Part shown: positions 44,589 to 53,950 of the stretch, piece after piece
Numbering within the stretch: position 1 is the first letter of the stretch
How the letters are laid out: every line of letters starts with the position of its first letter
From: JANNNF01 sp963772935
GTDB taxonomy: Bacteria > Pseudomonadota > Alphaproteobacteria > Rhodobacterales > Rhodobacteraceae
Assembly (NCBI GenBank): GCA_963772935.1
Contig: CAVYZK010000004.1
Span: 310,001 to 374,000, forward strand
Length of the DNA: 64,000 nt
Reading direction: 5' to 3'
Position numbers and translations under genes: made by a program
Notes under the pieces: model-generated
What the model was told of the DNA's origin: nothing
Databases searched by the model: none
The model's input: only the letters and a program-made list of their open reading frames with translations

Positions 44589-45239
44589 ATGCCAATTCCG
44601 CCCCGCCTGCCAGACCCGAACGCCGCCGCCCACGAAAGGCTGTACCGCAGCCTGCGTCAGCAGGTGATGCACGGCGAATTGCCCCCCGGTCAGGCGCTGA
44701 CACTGCGCGGTCTGGGGCGGCAATTCGGCGTGTCGATGACCCCTGCGCGCGAGGCTGTGCGGCGCCTGGTGGCAGAGGGGGCGTTTACCCTTTCGACCTC
44801 GGGGCGGGTGTCGACGCCGGAACTCAGCCCCGAACGGATCGAGGAACTGGCCGCGATCCGTGCCTTGTTGGAGCCCGAAATGGCCGCCCGCGCCTTGCCC
44901 CGCGCGCATTTCGCGCTGATCGAAAGGTTGAGCGCAATCAATGCGTTGAATGCTGATGCGGTGCTGCGGCAAGATGCGGTGGCCTATATCCGCACCAATC
45001 TGGAATTTCACCGCACGCTCTATCTGCGCGCCCAGACCCCGGCGATGCTGGCGCTGTGCGAGACGGTCTGGCTGCAACTGGGGCCTACCATGCGGGCGCT
45101 GTATTCGCGGTTGCGGCGCAATGAACCGCCGCATCATCACCGGGTCATCCTTGCCGCGCTGAAGGCGGGGGACGAGCCGGGGTTGCGGTTGGCGGTGCGG
45201 ACGGATGTGACGCAGGGGTTGCGGCATTTGGCCGGGTGA
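44589..45239 (+). CDS. GntR-family regulator (FCD type)
   Basis: Regulator of 216 residues with an N-terminal winged helix (LTLRGLGRQFGVSMTPAREAVRRL) and a helical FCD effector domain with the metal-ligand-type residues in NLEFHRTLY and HHHRVI. It is 32 bases after the metallopeptidase gene and may share its transcript. Target and effector unknown. Confidence 0.88.
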   Translation: MPIPPRLPDPNAAAHERLYRSLRQQVMHGELPPGQALTLRGLGRQFGVSMTPAREAVRRLVAEGAFTLSTSGRVSTPELSPERIEELAAIRALLEPEMAARALPRAHFALIERLSAINALNADAVLRQDAVAYIRTNLEFHRTLYLRAQTPAMLALCETVWLQLGPTMRALYSRLRRNEPPHHHRVILAALKAGDEPGLRLAVRTDVTQGLRHLAG

Positions 45240-45261
45240 AAATTATTTCAGGAATAGTTTT

Positions 45262-45337
45262 AGGGGGGCCTTCAGCCCCCCTCGCCCCGGCTTATGCCCG
45301 GGGCTCACCCCCCGAGGATATTTTTACAAAGAGGATG
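45262..45337. terminator. Double hairpin and REP-like element after the GntR gene
   Basis: Two stems follow one another: 8 bp (45262-45269 with 45275-45282) and 7 bp (45284-45290 with 45298-45304). Then comes the CCCCCGAGGATATTTTTAC block also seen in related forms near 2685 and 37320. It lies between the convergent GntR and lpd genes and probably terminates one or both. Confidence 0.65.
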
Positions 45338-45340
45338 GGG

Positions 45341-46726
45341 TCAGGCGTGGATGGCCCCGTCCCCGCAGGCGAGGGCCGCTTCGCGGACAGCCTCGCTATA
45401 GGTGGGGTGCGCGTGGCAGGTGAGCGCAAGATCTTGGGCGGAGGCGCCAAACTCCATCGCCACGCAGACCTCATGTATCAGATCGCCCGCGCCGGGGCCG
45501 ATGATATGAGCACCCAAAATGCGGTCAGTGGTGGCATCGGCGAGGATCTTCACAAACCCGTCGGCCTGAAACACTGCTTTCGCTCGCGCGTTGCCCATGA
45601 AGGGAAACTTGCCGACCTTGTAGGCGCGGCCTTCTTCTTTCAACTGTTCTTCGGTTTGCCCCACATTTGCCACCTCTGGCACCGTGTATATCACGCCCGG
45701 AATGACCGAGTAGTTGACGTGGCCCGACTTGCCCGCCATGATCTCGGCCAGGGCCATGCCTTCGTCTTCGGCTTTGTGGGCCAGCATCGGCCCCACGATG
45801 GCGTCACCGATGGCGTACAAGCCGTTGATATTGGTTGCGAAATGGTCAGTCTTGATCTGGCCGCGCGGCAGCATTTCGACGCCCAGAGCCTCCAGCCCCA
45901 AGCCGGTGGTAAAGGGTTTGCGGCCCGTGGCGACCAGCACAACATCGGCGTCGAGGCTGGCCTCGGCGTCAGTCTTGCGCAGTTTGTAGGTGACTTTCGC
46001 GCCGGTATCGGTGGTGTCCACCTTCTGTACCGCAGCGCCAAGGATGAACTTAAAGCCTTGCTTCGTCAGGATTTTCTGGAACGTCTTGGCCACCTCGGCG
46101 TCCATGCCGGGTGTGATGGCGTCCAGATATTCCACCACCGTCACCGCCGTGCCGAGGCGGGCGTAGACGGACCCCATCTCTAGGCCGATCACCCCGGCCC
46201 CGATCACCACCATGGTTTTGGGGATGGCGGGCAAGGTCAAAGCCCCGGTGGAGGTGACGACGATGCGTTCGTCCACCGTGACACCCGGCAGGCTGCTAGG
46301 CTCGGAACCCGTTGCAATGACTATGTTTTTTGCCTCATGCACCTCATCGCCGACCTTGACCTGACCGGGGGCGGGGATGGTGGCCCAGCCTTTCAGCCAG
46401 GTGATCTTGTTCTTCTTGAACAGGAACTCGATGCCCTTGGTGTTGCCGTTCACTACATCCTGTTTATAGGCCTGCATCTTGGCCCAATCGACGGTGGGTT
46501 CGCCGCCCATCAGCCCCATTTTCTCAAAGTTTTCATGGACTTCGTGCAACTGATGCGTCGCGTTCAGCAGCGCCTTCGACGGGATGCAGCCGACGTTCAG
46601 GCAGGTGCCGCCAAGCGCCTCGCGCCCTTCCACCACGGCCACTTTCAGGCCCAGTTGGGCCGCGCGGATGGCGCAGACATAGCCGCCGGGGCCTGCACCG
46701 ATGATGATTGCGTCAAAGCTTGCCAT
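45341..46726 (-). CDS. lpdA: Dihydrolipoyl dehydrogenase (E3)
   Basis: Flavoprotein disulfide reductase of 461 residues. FAD motif IIIGAGPGGYVCAIRAAQLG, redox disulfide GGTCLNVGCIPSKALL, NAD motif VIGAGVIGLEMGSVYARLG, and C-terminal catalytic histidine in CHAHPTYSEAVRE. It reoxidises the lipoyl groups of 2-oxoglutarate dehydrogenase, whose E2 and E1 genes lie upstream on the same strand. Preceded by an 11-bp tandem repeat. Confidence 0.95.
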   Translation of the reverse strand: MASFDAIIIGAGPGGYVCAIRAAQLGLKVAVVEGREALGGTCLNVGCIPSKALLNATHQLHEVHENFEKMGLMGGEPTVDWAKMQAYKQDVVNGNTKGIEFLFKKNKITWLKGWATIPAPGQVKVGDEVHEAKNIVIATGSEPSSLPGVTVDERIVVTSTGALTLPAIPKTMVVIGAGVIGLEMGSVYARLGTAVTVVEYLDAITPGMDAEVAKTFQKILTKQGFKFILGAAVQKVDTTDTGAKVTYKLRKTDAEASLDADVVLVATGRKPFTTGLGLEALGVEMLPRGQIKTDHFATNINGLYAIGDAIVGPMLAHKAEDEGMALAEIMAGKSGHVNYSVIPGVIYTVPEVANVGQTEEQLKEEGRAYKVGKFPFMGNARAKAVFQADGFVKILADATTDRILGAHIIGPGAGDLIHEVCVAMEFGASAQDLALTCHAHPTYSEAVREAALACGDGAIHA

Positions 46727-46747
46727 GGGTCGGTCCTTTGGTTTTTG

Positions 46748-46802
46748 CCGTAAAGAAGCTGTAGAGGATGCGTAAAGGATCTGTAGAGGATTTGTAGATA
46801 CG
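46748..46802. repeat. Five imperfect 11-bp tandem repeats upstream of lpd
   Basis: Units CCGTAAAGAAG, CTGTAGAGGAT, GCGTAAAGGAT, CTGTAGAGGAT, TTGTAGATACG run end to end in the 81-base gap between the MAPEG gene and lpd. The period of 11 is one helical turn. It could be a regulator array, a leader RNA element or a slipped-strand repeat. Confidence 0.6.
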
Positions 46803-46807
46803 TTGCG

Positions 46808-47203
46808 TCAGATCAGGGCGGCGACGATCATGGTCAGGGTGGCCACGAAACCGACCAACCAGATCGCCGATCGCCACGGTTTCCACCCCAAGGCATAGGC
46901 CGGGATGTAGAGGACGCGGGCGGCGAGGTAGGTGTAGGCGGCATAGCCGGTGACGGCGCTGGATTGGTTGCCCAAGGTGACGACAACCACGGCGAGGGTG
47001 AACAGGATCAACCCCTCAAAATGGTTGTTGAGGGTGCGTTGCAGGCGGCCTGTCAGTGGCGATATCTGTTTTGTGGGCGCGCGGTCGCGCGGGCTGGTGG
47101 TGTATCCGGTGCCAAGCTCGCGGTTCGCGCGGATGGAGAAGGGGACAAAGATCGCGGCTTGGAGCAGGCCGGACAGGGCGAGAGCGGTGAGTTCGGGGGT
47201 CAT
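46808..47203 (-). CDS. MAPEG-family membrane protein
   Basis: Membrane protein of 131 residues with four hydrophobic helices, of the bacterial MAPEG (membrane-associated eicosanoid/glutathione metabolism) family, shown by the RAxxNHFEGLILFTLAV-type segment (RTLNNHFEGLILFT) and AARVLYIPAYALGW. Function in bacteria is not known. It lies in the lpd-suc cluster on the same strand. Confidence 0.88.
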   Translation of the reverse strand: MTPELTALALSGLLQAAIFVPFSIRANRELGTGYTTSPRDRAPTKQISPLTGRLQRTLNNHFEGLILFTLAVVVVTLGNQSSAVTGYAAYTYLAARVLYIPAYALGWKPWRSAIWLVGFVATLTMIVAALI

Positions 47204-47310
47204 GGCTGGTTATTCCTTCGTCCCGGCGCAGGCCGGGACCACTGGATGGTGCGTCTGGTCGAGGCCCCGGCCTTCGCCGGGGCGAGATGGCGTGTGTCGG
47301 GTATCGCCCC

Positions 47311-47553
47311 TCAGGCGGTTTGCACGAAGTGGGCGGTGGCGGTGCGGCCAAAGCCTGCTTCCTTGTCGAGCCACGCTTGCGCGCGGGCTCGGTTGCTGAC
47401 GTTGAACAGGATCGAGATGTCGTTGGCCGCATCAGCCCCGCGCCAGATTTGCATGACTGTCAGGCCCGCGGCCGAGCGGTTTTCGCCGTCTGCGTCGAAG
47501 GCGGTTTTCCATGTGTCGTAGGAGGGGGCGGTGAGGTGGAGGATCAGTTGCAT
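47311..47553 (-). CDS. Small conserved hypothetical protein
   Basis: Protein of 80 residues beginning MQLILHLTAPSYDTWK, a likely ferredoxin-like (ABM/dabb-style) fold with no catalytic motif I can name. A ribosome-binding AAAAAGG stands just upstream of its ATG at 47551-47553. The same frame stays open upstream through a membrane-protein segment, so the two may be an accidental read-through. Confidence 0.65.
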   Translation of the reverse strand: MQLILHLTAPSYDTWKTAFDADGENRSAAGLTVMQIWRGADAANDISILFNVSNRARAQAWLDKEAGFGRTATAHFVQTA

Positions 47554-47901
47554 GGGTGGGGCCTTTTTGGGGGCAAAGTTTGAAAGTTGAAGGGGTACAT
47601 ACTGTTTTGCGGTAAATGACGACCGCACAGAAACAAGAAGCGGTATCCAACCAACGTAGGCATAAATGACCAGAAACAACTCGCGGCTAGAGTGTTGCGG
47701 ATTCTTAAGCACCCAGACGCAAAACATCCAGAGAACGAACAGCCAGAAAGCCGTGATCCCATTCCTTGTTCTGGGGTGTTCGGCAAGATAGAGATCACGT
47801 TCTTCCTTTGGCAGATCAGTCCAGTGTTTTGGTGGTGTGTTGTCATCTGGAGCACTGTCGTAAATGCGAAGCCGATAGTTTTTCAACTCCTCTTCAGGCA
47901 T
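47554..47901 (-). CDS. Two-helix membrane protein, open into the downstream gene
   Basis: 116 codons from MPEEELKNYRLRIYD, acidic at the N-terminus, then two hydrophobic helices (ITAFWLFVLWMFCVWVL and ELFLVIYAYVGWIPLLVSV). No stop is met before the small protein's start, so it reads as one 196-residue fusion. The junction contains CCCCCAAAAA, a place where an indel could hide the real end. Unrecognised family. Confidence 0.5.
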
Positions 47902-47928
47902 CTATTTGGTCCGCTTTCTAGGTTAAGC

Positions 47929-47979
47929 GGCGGGGTGAACCCCGCCCTACGTAGGGGGTGGGCGGGGTTCAACCCGCCC
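47929..47979. repeat. Tandem GC-rich palindromes before sucB's 3' end
   Basis: Stem 47929-47935 with 47940-47946 (GGCGGGG type), then stem 47960-47966 with 47973-47979. The block resembles the element at 52675-52699. It lies just beyond the sucB stop and may terminate or protect the suc transcript. Confidence 0.6.
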
Positions 47980-47986
47980 CAACCTA

Positions 47987-49186
47987 TCACAAATCCATCA
48001 ACAACCGACGGGGGTCTTCCAGCGCCTCTTTGACCCGCACGAGGAAGGTCACCGCCCCTTTGCCATCGACCACGCGGTGGTCGTAGGACAGGGCGAGGTA
48101 CATCATCGGGCGGATGACGATGGCGCCGTTGACCACGACCGGGCGGTCCTGGATCTTGTGCATCCCGAGGATACCGGACTGCGGCGGGTTCAGGATGGGC
48201 GAGGACATCAGCGAGCCGTAGACGCCGCCGTTGGAGATGGTGAAGGAACCGCCCTGCATTTCGGCCATCGACAGTTTGCCATCGCGGGCGCGCAGGCCGA
48301 GTTCCGAGATTTTCTTTTCAATCTGCGCAAAGCCCATCTGGTCGGCGTCGCGCACCACGGGCACGACGAGGCCGGAGGGCGTGCCAACCGCGACGCCCAT
48401 GTGGACGTAGTTCTTGTAGACCACATCCTGCCCGTCAATCTCGGCGTTCACCTCGGGCACTTCTTTCAGCGCATGGGTGCAGGCCTTGACGAAAAAGGAC
48501 ATGAAGCCCAGTTTCACGCCGTGCTTTTTCTCAAACAAGTCTTTGTATTCGTTGCGCAAAGACATGATGCCGGACATATCCACCTCATTATAGGTGGTCA
48601 GCATCGCGGCGGTGTTCTGCGCGTCTTTCAGGCGGCGGGCGATGGTGGCCCTGAGCCTCGTCATCTTGACGCGTTCCTCGCGGGCGGCATCATCGGCGGG
48701 CACGGGCGCGCGGGGCAGGGCGACCGGGGCGGGGGTGGCGACCGCCACTGGCGCGGGCGCAGGGGCAGGGGCCACCACGTCTTCCTTCATCACCCGGCCA
48801 TCGCGGCCAGTGCCTGTGACCTGATCGCGGGTCAGGCCGGCGTCGGCCATCGCCTTTTTGGCGGAGGGGGCGTCTTCGACATCCTTGGCCGCAGCAATGG
48901 GGGCCGGGGCCGCAACGGGGGCCTCTTTGGCGGGCTTTGCGGCTGCGGTGGCCCCTTCGGTCACAATCGCAAGCCGCGCGTTGGCGGCAACGGTGGTGCC
49001 TTCGGGGGCGATGATTTCGGCCAGAACGCCGGTCACCGGGCTGGGCACCTCGACCGACACCTTGTCGGTTTCCAGCTCACACAGCATTTCGTCCTGCTTG
49101 ACCGCATCGCCGGGTTTCTTGAACCAGGTCGATACGGTGGCTTCGGACACGGATTCGCCAAGGGCGGGCACCATCACATCGGTCAT
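47987..49186 (-). CDS. sucB: Dihydrolipoamide succinyltransferase (2-oxoglutarate dehydrogenase E2)
   Basis: E2 of 399 residues: one lipoyl domain (lipoyl lysine in ELETDKVSVEV, residue about 43), an Ala/Pro linker, an E3/E1-binding domain (KAMADAGLTRDQVTGTGRDGRV), and the catalytic domain with the active-site LSYDHRVVDGKGA. Some Rhodobacterales E2 proteins carry two lipoyl domains; this has one. It follows sucA and precedes lpd in the same direction. Confidence 0.95.
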   Translation of the reverse strand: MTDVMVPALGESVSEATVSTWFKKPGDAVKQDEMLCELETDKVSVEVPSPVTGVLAEIIAPEGTTVAANARLAIVTEGATAAAKPAKEAPVAAPAPIAAAKDVEDAPSAKKAMADAGLTRDQVTGTGRDGRVMKEDVVAPAPAPAPVAVATPAPVALPRAPVPADDAAREERVKMTRLRATIARRLKDAQNTAAMLTTYNEVDMSGIMSLRNEYKDLFEKKHGVKLGFMSFFVKACTHALKEVPEVNAEIDGQDVVYKNYVHMGVAVGTPSGLVVPVVRDADQMGFAQIEKKISELGLRARDGKLSMAEMQGGSFTISNGGVYGSLMSSPILNPPQSGILGMHKIQDRPVVVNGAIVIRPMMYLALSYDHRVVDGKGAVTFLVRVKEALEDPRRLLMDL

Positions 49187-49224
49187 TTTACTTCTCCACG
49201 CGTCGCGCGTTCATCTGTTACGGG

Positions 49225-52192
49225 TCAGGCGAGGCCAAGGGCGGCGGCTACCAGCGCCTCTTGTTCGCGTTTGTGGCGGCTGGCAAGGCCGGTGGCGGGC
49301 GAGGCGGAGGCCGCGCGGCCCGCGTAGGTGGGCCGGGTCTGGGTGGCCCCGATCTTGGTCAGCAAAGCCTCCAGCTCCGGTTCAAGGAAGGACCATGCGC
49401 CCTGGTTTTTGGGTTCTTCCTGACACCAGATGATTTCCGCGCCTTTGAAACGCGACAACTCCTGCGTCAGGGAGATTTTCGGCACCGGGTACAGTTGTTC
49501 GACCCGCAGCAGGTAGGTGTCGGTCAGTTCCGCCGCATCCCGCGCGGCCAGCAGGTCGTAGTAGACCTTGCCCGAGCAGATCACCAAGCGCTTGATCTCA
49601 TTGTCAGGTTTCAGCGCAAGCGCAGAGTGGCCCTTTTGCGCATCATCCCACAGCACGCGGTGGAAGGTAGACCCGTCGGTGAATTCGGTCGCATCGGACA
49701 CGCACATCGGATGGCGCAGCAGCGATTTGGGCGTCATCAGCACCAGCGGTTTGCGGTAGCTGCGGTGCAACTGGCGGCGCAGGATGTGGAAATACTGCGA
49801 GGGGGTCGAGCAGTTGGCGACGATCCAGTTGTCTTCCGCCGAGTTCTGCAGGAAGCGTTCCAGCCGGGCAGAGGAATGTTCCGGCCCCTGACCTTCCCAG
49901 CCATGTGGCAGCAGCATCACCAGACCCGACATGCGCAGCCATTTCTACTCGCCCGAGCAGACGAACTGGTCAAACATGATCTGCGCGCCGTTGGCGAAAT
50001 CGCCGAACTGTGCCTCCCACATCACCAGCGCGTTCGGTTCGGTCAGTGAATAGCCGTATTCAAACCCGAGCACCGCATATTCCGACAGCATGGAATCGAT
50101 CACCTCATACCGCGCTTGCCCCGCACGGATGTGGTTCAGCGGGTAATAGCGTTCCTCGGTGGTCTGGTCGATGATCGCGGAGTGGCGTTGGCTGAACGTG
50201 CCACGGGTGCAATCCTGCCCCGACAGACGCACGGGGAAGCCTTCGGTCGACAAGGCTGCCAAAGGCCAAGGCCTCGGCTGTTGCCCAGTCGAAGCCTTTG
50301 CCTTCGCTGAACATCTTTGACTTTGCATCGAGTTGGCGGGTCACGGTTTTGTGGATGTCAAAGCTTTCGGGCACACGGCTCAGCGCGGCCCCGACTTCGG
50401 CCATCGTCTCGGGCTTGATCCAGGTTTCACCGCGCTGGTAATTGTCCAGATCCTTGGTCGCCATGTTTTTCCAGCGGCCATCCAGCCAGTCGGCCTTGTT
50501 GGGCTTGAAGGCGCGGCCAGCCTCGAATTCCTCATTCAGGCGGGCCTGGAACGCCGCCTTCATGTCTTCAATCTCACCCTCCGGGATCAGGCCGTCGGCC
50601 ACCAGACGTTCGGTGTAAAGCTGCAAGGTGGTCTTGTGCTTTTTGATCTGGGTATACATCGCCGGGTTGGTGAACATCGGCTCGTCGCCTTCGTTGTGAC
50701 CAAAGCGGCGGTAGCAGAAAATATCCAAGACCACATCCTTGTGGAAGGTCTGGCGGTATTCGGTCGCCACGCGGGCGGCATGGACCACGGCCTCGGGGTC
50801 GTCGCCGTTGACGTGGAAAATCGGAGCCTCGACCATCAGCGCGATGTCGGTGGGGTAGGGGCTGGAGCGGCTGAACGACGGCGCCGTGGTAAAGCCGATC
50901 TGGTTGTTCACCACGATATGGATGGTGCCCCCGGTGCGATGGCCGCGCAGACCCGACAGGCCGAAACATTCAGCCACAACGCCTTGGCCCGCAAAGGCCG
51001 CATCGCCATGCAGCAGGATCGGCAGCACGGCGGACCGGGTTTCGATATCGCTCAACTGGTCTTGCTTGGCGCGGGCTTTGCCCAGAACGACCGGGTTCAC
51101 CGCCTCCAAGTGGCTGGGGTTGGCGGTCAGCGACAGGTGGACGGTGTTGGTGTCAAAGGTGCGGTCTGATGACGCGCCAAGGTGATATTTCACATCGCCC
51201 GAGCCGTCCACATCTTCGGGCTTATAGCTTCCGCCCTGAAATTCATGGAAAATCGCGCGGTAGGGTTTCATCATCACGTTGGCCAGCACCGACAGACGGC
51301 CCCGGTGCGGCATCCCGATGATGATATCCTTCACCCCCAGATTGCCGCCGCGTTTGATGATCTGCTCCATCGCCGGGATCAGACTTTCGCCACCGTCCAG
51401 ACCGAAACGCTTGGTGCCCATGTATTTGACATGAAGGAACTTTTCGAACCCTTCAGCCTCGACCAACTTGTTCAGAATGGCGCGGCGGCCTTCACGGGTG
51501 AAGGCGATTTCCTTGCCGTAGCCCTCAATCCGTTCCTTCAGCCAAGCTGCCTGTTCGGGGTTCGAGATGTGCATGTATTGCAGCGCGAAGGTGCCGCAAT
51601 AGGTGCGCTTCACGATCTCGACGATCTGGCGCATCGAGGCGTGGGTCAGACCCAGCACGTTGTCGATGAAAATCGGGCGGTCCATGTCGGCGTCGGTAAA
51701 GCCGTAGGACGCAGGGTCAAGTTCAGGGTGATCGCCGGTTTCGGTGATCTTCAGCGGGTCCAGATCGGCGGCAAGGTGGCCGCGGATCCGGTAGGCGCGG
51801 ATGATCATGATGGCGCGGATGCTGTCCAGCACGGCGCGTTGGATATCGGCGTTGGTCAGGGTCACGCCTGCCTCGGCGGCTTTGGCGGTGATCTTTTGCG
51901 CGGCGGCGCGGGCGTCTTTCGCCGGGGCCATGACAGGCCATTCGCCGGTCATCGCGGCGGTCAGATCATCGGCAGGGGTGGGGGGCCAGTCGCGGCGGGC
52001 CCAGCTTGGACCTTCGGCCGCGCGCTTGGTGTCAATCTCGCTGTCGCCCATGGAGGCAAAGAACTCCGCCCAGGCCGCATCGACCGACGCGGGGTCGGCG
52101 GCATGTTTGGCGGCAAGCTGGTCGATGTAATCGGCGTTCGCGCCGTCCATGAATGAGCCAGCGGTGAAAGCGGCGGTGGATTGTTCGGTCAT
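49225..52192 (-). pseudogene. sucA: 2-oxoglutarate dehydrogenase E1, apparent frameshift and in-frame TAG
   Basis: TPP-dependent E1 of about 989 residues when repaired. The N-terminal part has the AAxFMxGANADYIDQL opening and the TPP/metal region (GDAAFAGQGVVAECF, then HIVVNNQIGFTT). The frame breaks at the AA at 50252-50253: removing one base joins ALAFGSL to STEGFPVRLSGQDC. Then, after FDQFVCSGE, a TAG at 49945-49947 interrupts before KWLRMSGLVMLLPHG, where relatives have a serine or histidine. Both lesions lie in a gene of central metabolism whose partner genes are intact, so error is more likely than loss. It overlaps the DUF805 gene at its start (ATGA). Confidence 0.88.
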
Positions 52193-52623
52193 GGGGTTAC
52201 CTCAAGGGGGTTGGGACCGGGAGTGGATGGGGTGATAGATACCCAGAAAATCCAGAGATATATCGCGCACGAAGCGGCGAAGACGCCGAGGCCTAGCGAA
52301 GTCATCTGGTGATATGGTGTTGTCATGTCATACGCGAAGGGCTGTAGGATAAGGACCAGAAGCATGGCGCAGGGGAAATGCCAAGCCGGTTGGCCTGCGT
52401 CCCTGAAACGACGTACACCAACAGCAAACAGTGCTGGCGATAGTACCAAGGACACGACGATTTCAAGCGTCAGTAACGGACGCTGGTTCAAAATCAGGTC
52501 GGGCAAAAGCGCTAGAACCACCATGTCGAAGGCAACGAACCACCAATACTCCGAGCGGGAGGCCCGCCCCGAAAACTCGAACGACTTCCGCAGGCAGGTC
52601 GTGATGGCTTGGACTGGGTTCAT
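52189..52623 (-). CDS. DUF805 membrane protein
   Basis: Membrane protein of 144 residues with four helices and the DUF805 hallmarks: amphipathic start YxFxGRASRSEYWWF (as FEFSGRASRSEYWWF) and AVGVRRFRDAGQPAW. Function unknown. Its stop overlaps the sucA start by four bases, so expression of sucA may depend on it. Confidence 0.88.
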   Translation of the reverse strand: MNPVQAITTCLRKSFEFSGRASRSEYWWFVAFDMVVLALLPDLILNQRPLLTLEIVVSLVLSPALFAVGVRRFRDAGQPAWHFPCAMLLVLILQPFAYDMTTPYHQMTSLGLGVFAASCAIYLWIFWVSITPSTPGPNPLEVTP

Positions 52624-52674
52624 TTTGCCTTCAGGGTAGGGGCCCTCGGATCAGGTCCGGGGCATCAGGGTTTC

Positions 52675-52699
52675 GTAGGGCGGGGAAACCCCGCCCTAC
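52675..52699. repeat. GC-rich extragenic palindrome GTAGGGCGGGG
   Basis: A perfect 11-bp stem (52675-52685 with 52689-52699) and an AAA loop, between sucD and the DUF805 gene. It matches the style of the element near 47930 and may be a dispersed REP-type element in this genome. Confidence 0.65.
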
Positions 52700-52711
52700 C
52701 CGTTCATTTCA

Positions 52712-52736
52712 CAGGCGATCAGCCCTTGATCGCCTG
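52712..52736 (-). terminator. Hairpin spanning the sucD stop codon
   Basis: A perfect 10-bp stem (52712-52721 with 52727-52736) and a 5-base loop; the TGA of sucD (52719-52721) lies within it. There is no T run. Confidence 0.5.
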
Positions 52737-53603
52737 CATCACGGCCTGACCCAAGGTTGCCGGGCTGTCGGCCACGATGATGCCTGCGCGTTTCATCGCC
52801 TCGATCTTCGATTCCGCGTCGCCTTTGCCGCCGGCCACGATGGCACCGGCATGGCCCATGCGGCGGCCGGGGGGGGCGGTGCGGCCCGCGATGAAGCCTG
52901 CGGTGGGTTTCCAGCGGCCACGTTTTTTCTCATCGGCCAGGAACTGGGCTGCGTCTTCCTCGGCGGCACCGCCGATTTCACCGATCATGATGATGGAATG
53001 GGTCTCGGGGTCGGCCAGGAACATCTCAAGAATATCAATGTGTTCCGACCCTTTGATCGGGTCGCCGCCGATGCCCACGGCAGAGGATTGGCCAAGGCCC
53101 ACGTCCGTGGTCTGCTTGACCGCCTCATAGGTCAGCGTGCCCGAGCGGGACACAACCCCGACCGAGCCGCGCGAAAAGATGCTGCCCGGCATGATGCCGA
53201 TCTTGCATTCGCCGGGGGTCATCACGCCGGGGCAGTTTGGCCCGATCAGGCGGGATTTCGACCCTTCCAGCGCGCGCTTTACCTTCATCATGTCCAGCAC
53301 CGGGATGCCTTCGGTGATGCAGACGATCAGTTCCAGCCCGGCGTCGATCGCCTCCAGAATACTATCGGCGGCAAAGGGCGGCGGCACGTAGATCACCGTC
53401 GCATTGGCGTCGGTGGCGTGCTTCGCCTCATGCACCGAGTTGAACACCGGCAGGTCGAGGTGCAGGCTGCCGCCCTTGCCCGGCGTCACCCCGCCGACCA
53501 TTTTGGTGCCGTATGCGATGGCCTGTTCGGAATGGAACGTGCCTTGGCTGCCAGTAAAGCCCTGGCAGATCAGGCGGGTCTGGGTGTTCACGAGTACGGC
53601 CAT
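52719..53603 (-). CDS. sucD: Succinyl-CoA synthetase alpha subunit
   Basis: Protein of 294 residues. CoA-binding Rossmann segment with TGSQGTFHSEQAIAYGT and PPPFAADSILEAI, and the phosphohistidine loop GRTAPPGRRMGHAGAIV, where the phosphorylated histidine is in RMGHAG. With SucC it converts succinyl-CoA to succinate with ATP or GTP formation. Two small envelope genes and a lipoprotein gene separate it from sucC, an unusual split. Confidence 0.96.
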   Translation of the reverse strand: MAVLVNTQTRLICQGFTGSQGTFHSEQAIAYGTKMVGGVTPGKGGSLHLDLPVFNSVHEAKHATDANATVIYVPPPFAADSILEAIDAGLELIVCITEGIPVLDMMKVKRALEGSKSRLIGPNCPGVMTPGECKIGIMPGSIFSRGSVGVVSRSGTLTYEAVKQTTDVGLGQSSAVGIGGDPIKGSEHIDILEMFLADPETHSIIMIGEIGGAAEEDAAQFLADEKKRGRWKPTAGFIAGRTAPPGRRMGHAGAIVAGGKGDAESKIEAMKRAGIIVADSPATLGQAVMQAIKG

Positions 53604-53699
53604 CGGGGCCTCCTGCTAAGAATAAAAGCGGTCTGGCGCGCAGCGATAGGCCGCGCGGCCTGTTGTTTTGCGGATGCGCCCCGGCCTGTGAGAACGGGC

Positions 53700-53903
53700 C
53701 TATTGGTAGGCGTAGCCGATGCCGTGCGCAGGGCAAGAAATGTCAATCTCGCCCGTTGGATTTTTGCCCAGCTTGGCCATCTCGTGCTGTTCCAGACAGA
53801 CGGCGGGGTGGTCGTCGTCACGGCCCGCATTGGCCCCGATACCGGGGCTGCACGCCGCAAGCAGGGTCAGAGCAACAAGGCCTGGAACGATGGAACTGCG
53901 CAT
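53700..53903 (-). CDS. Small lipoprotein
   Basis: Protein of 67 residues with a lipoprotein signal (lipobox LLAAC at about residues 14-18), then a polar tail with two further cysteines. Start set at MRSSIVPG. No known function; sits 96 bases upstream of sucD. Confidence 0.65.
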   Translation of the reverse strand: MRSSIVPGLVALTLLAACSPGIGANAGRDDDHPAVCLEQHEMAKLGKNPTGEIDISCPAHGIGYAYQ

Positions 53904-53950
53904 GGGGTGGTCCTTATTCTGCGTTAACGATTTACGAAGTAACATACATG

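Noticed and set aside
47204..47310. A CRISPR or mobile-element remnant in the GC-rich gap
   Set aside because: It contains only short palindromes (CCCGGC/GCCGGG and CCCCGG/CCGGGG types) without regular spacers or a transposase.
49945..49947. Recoding of TAG as pyrrolysine or other readthrough
   Set aside because: No pyl genes or recoding element are seen, and the same gene carries a homopolymer frameshift; error is simpler.
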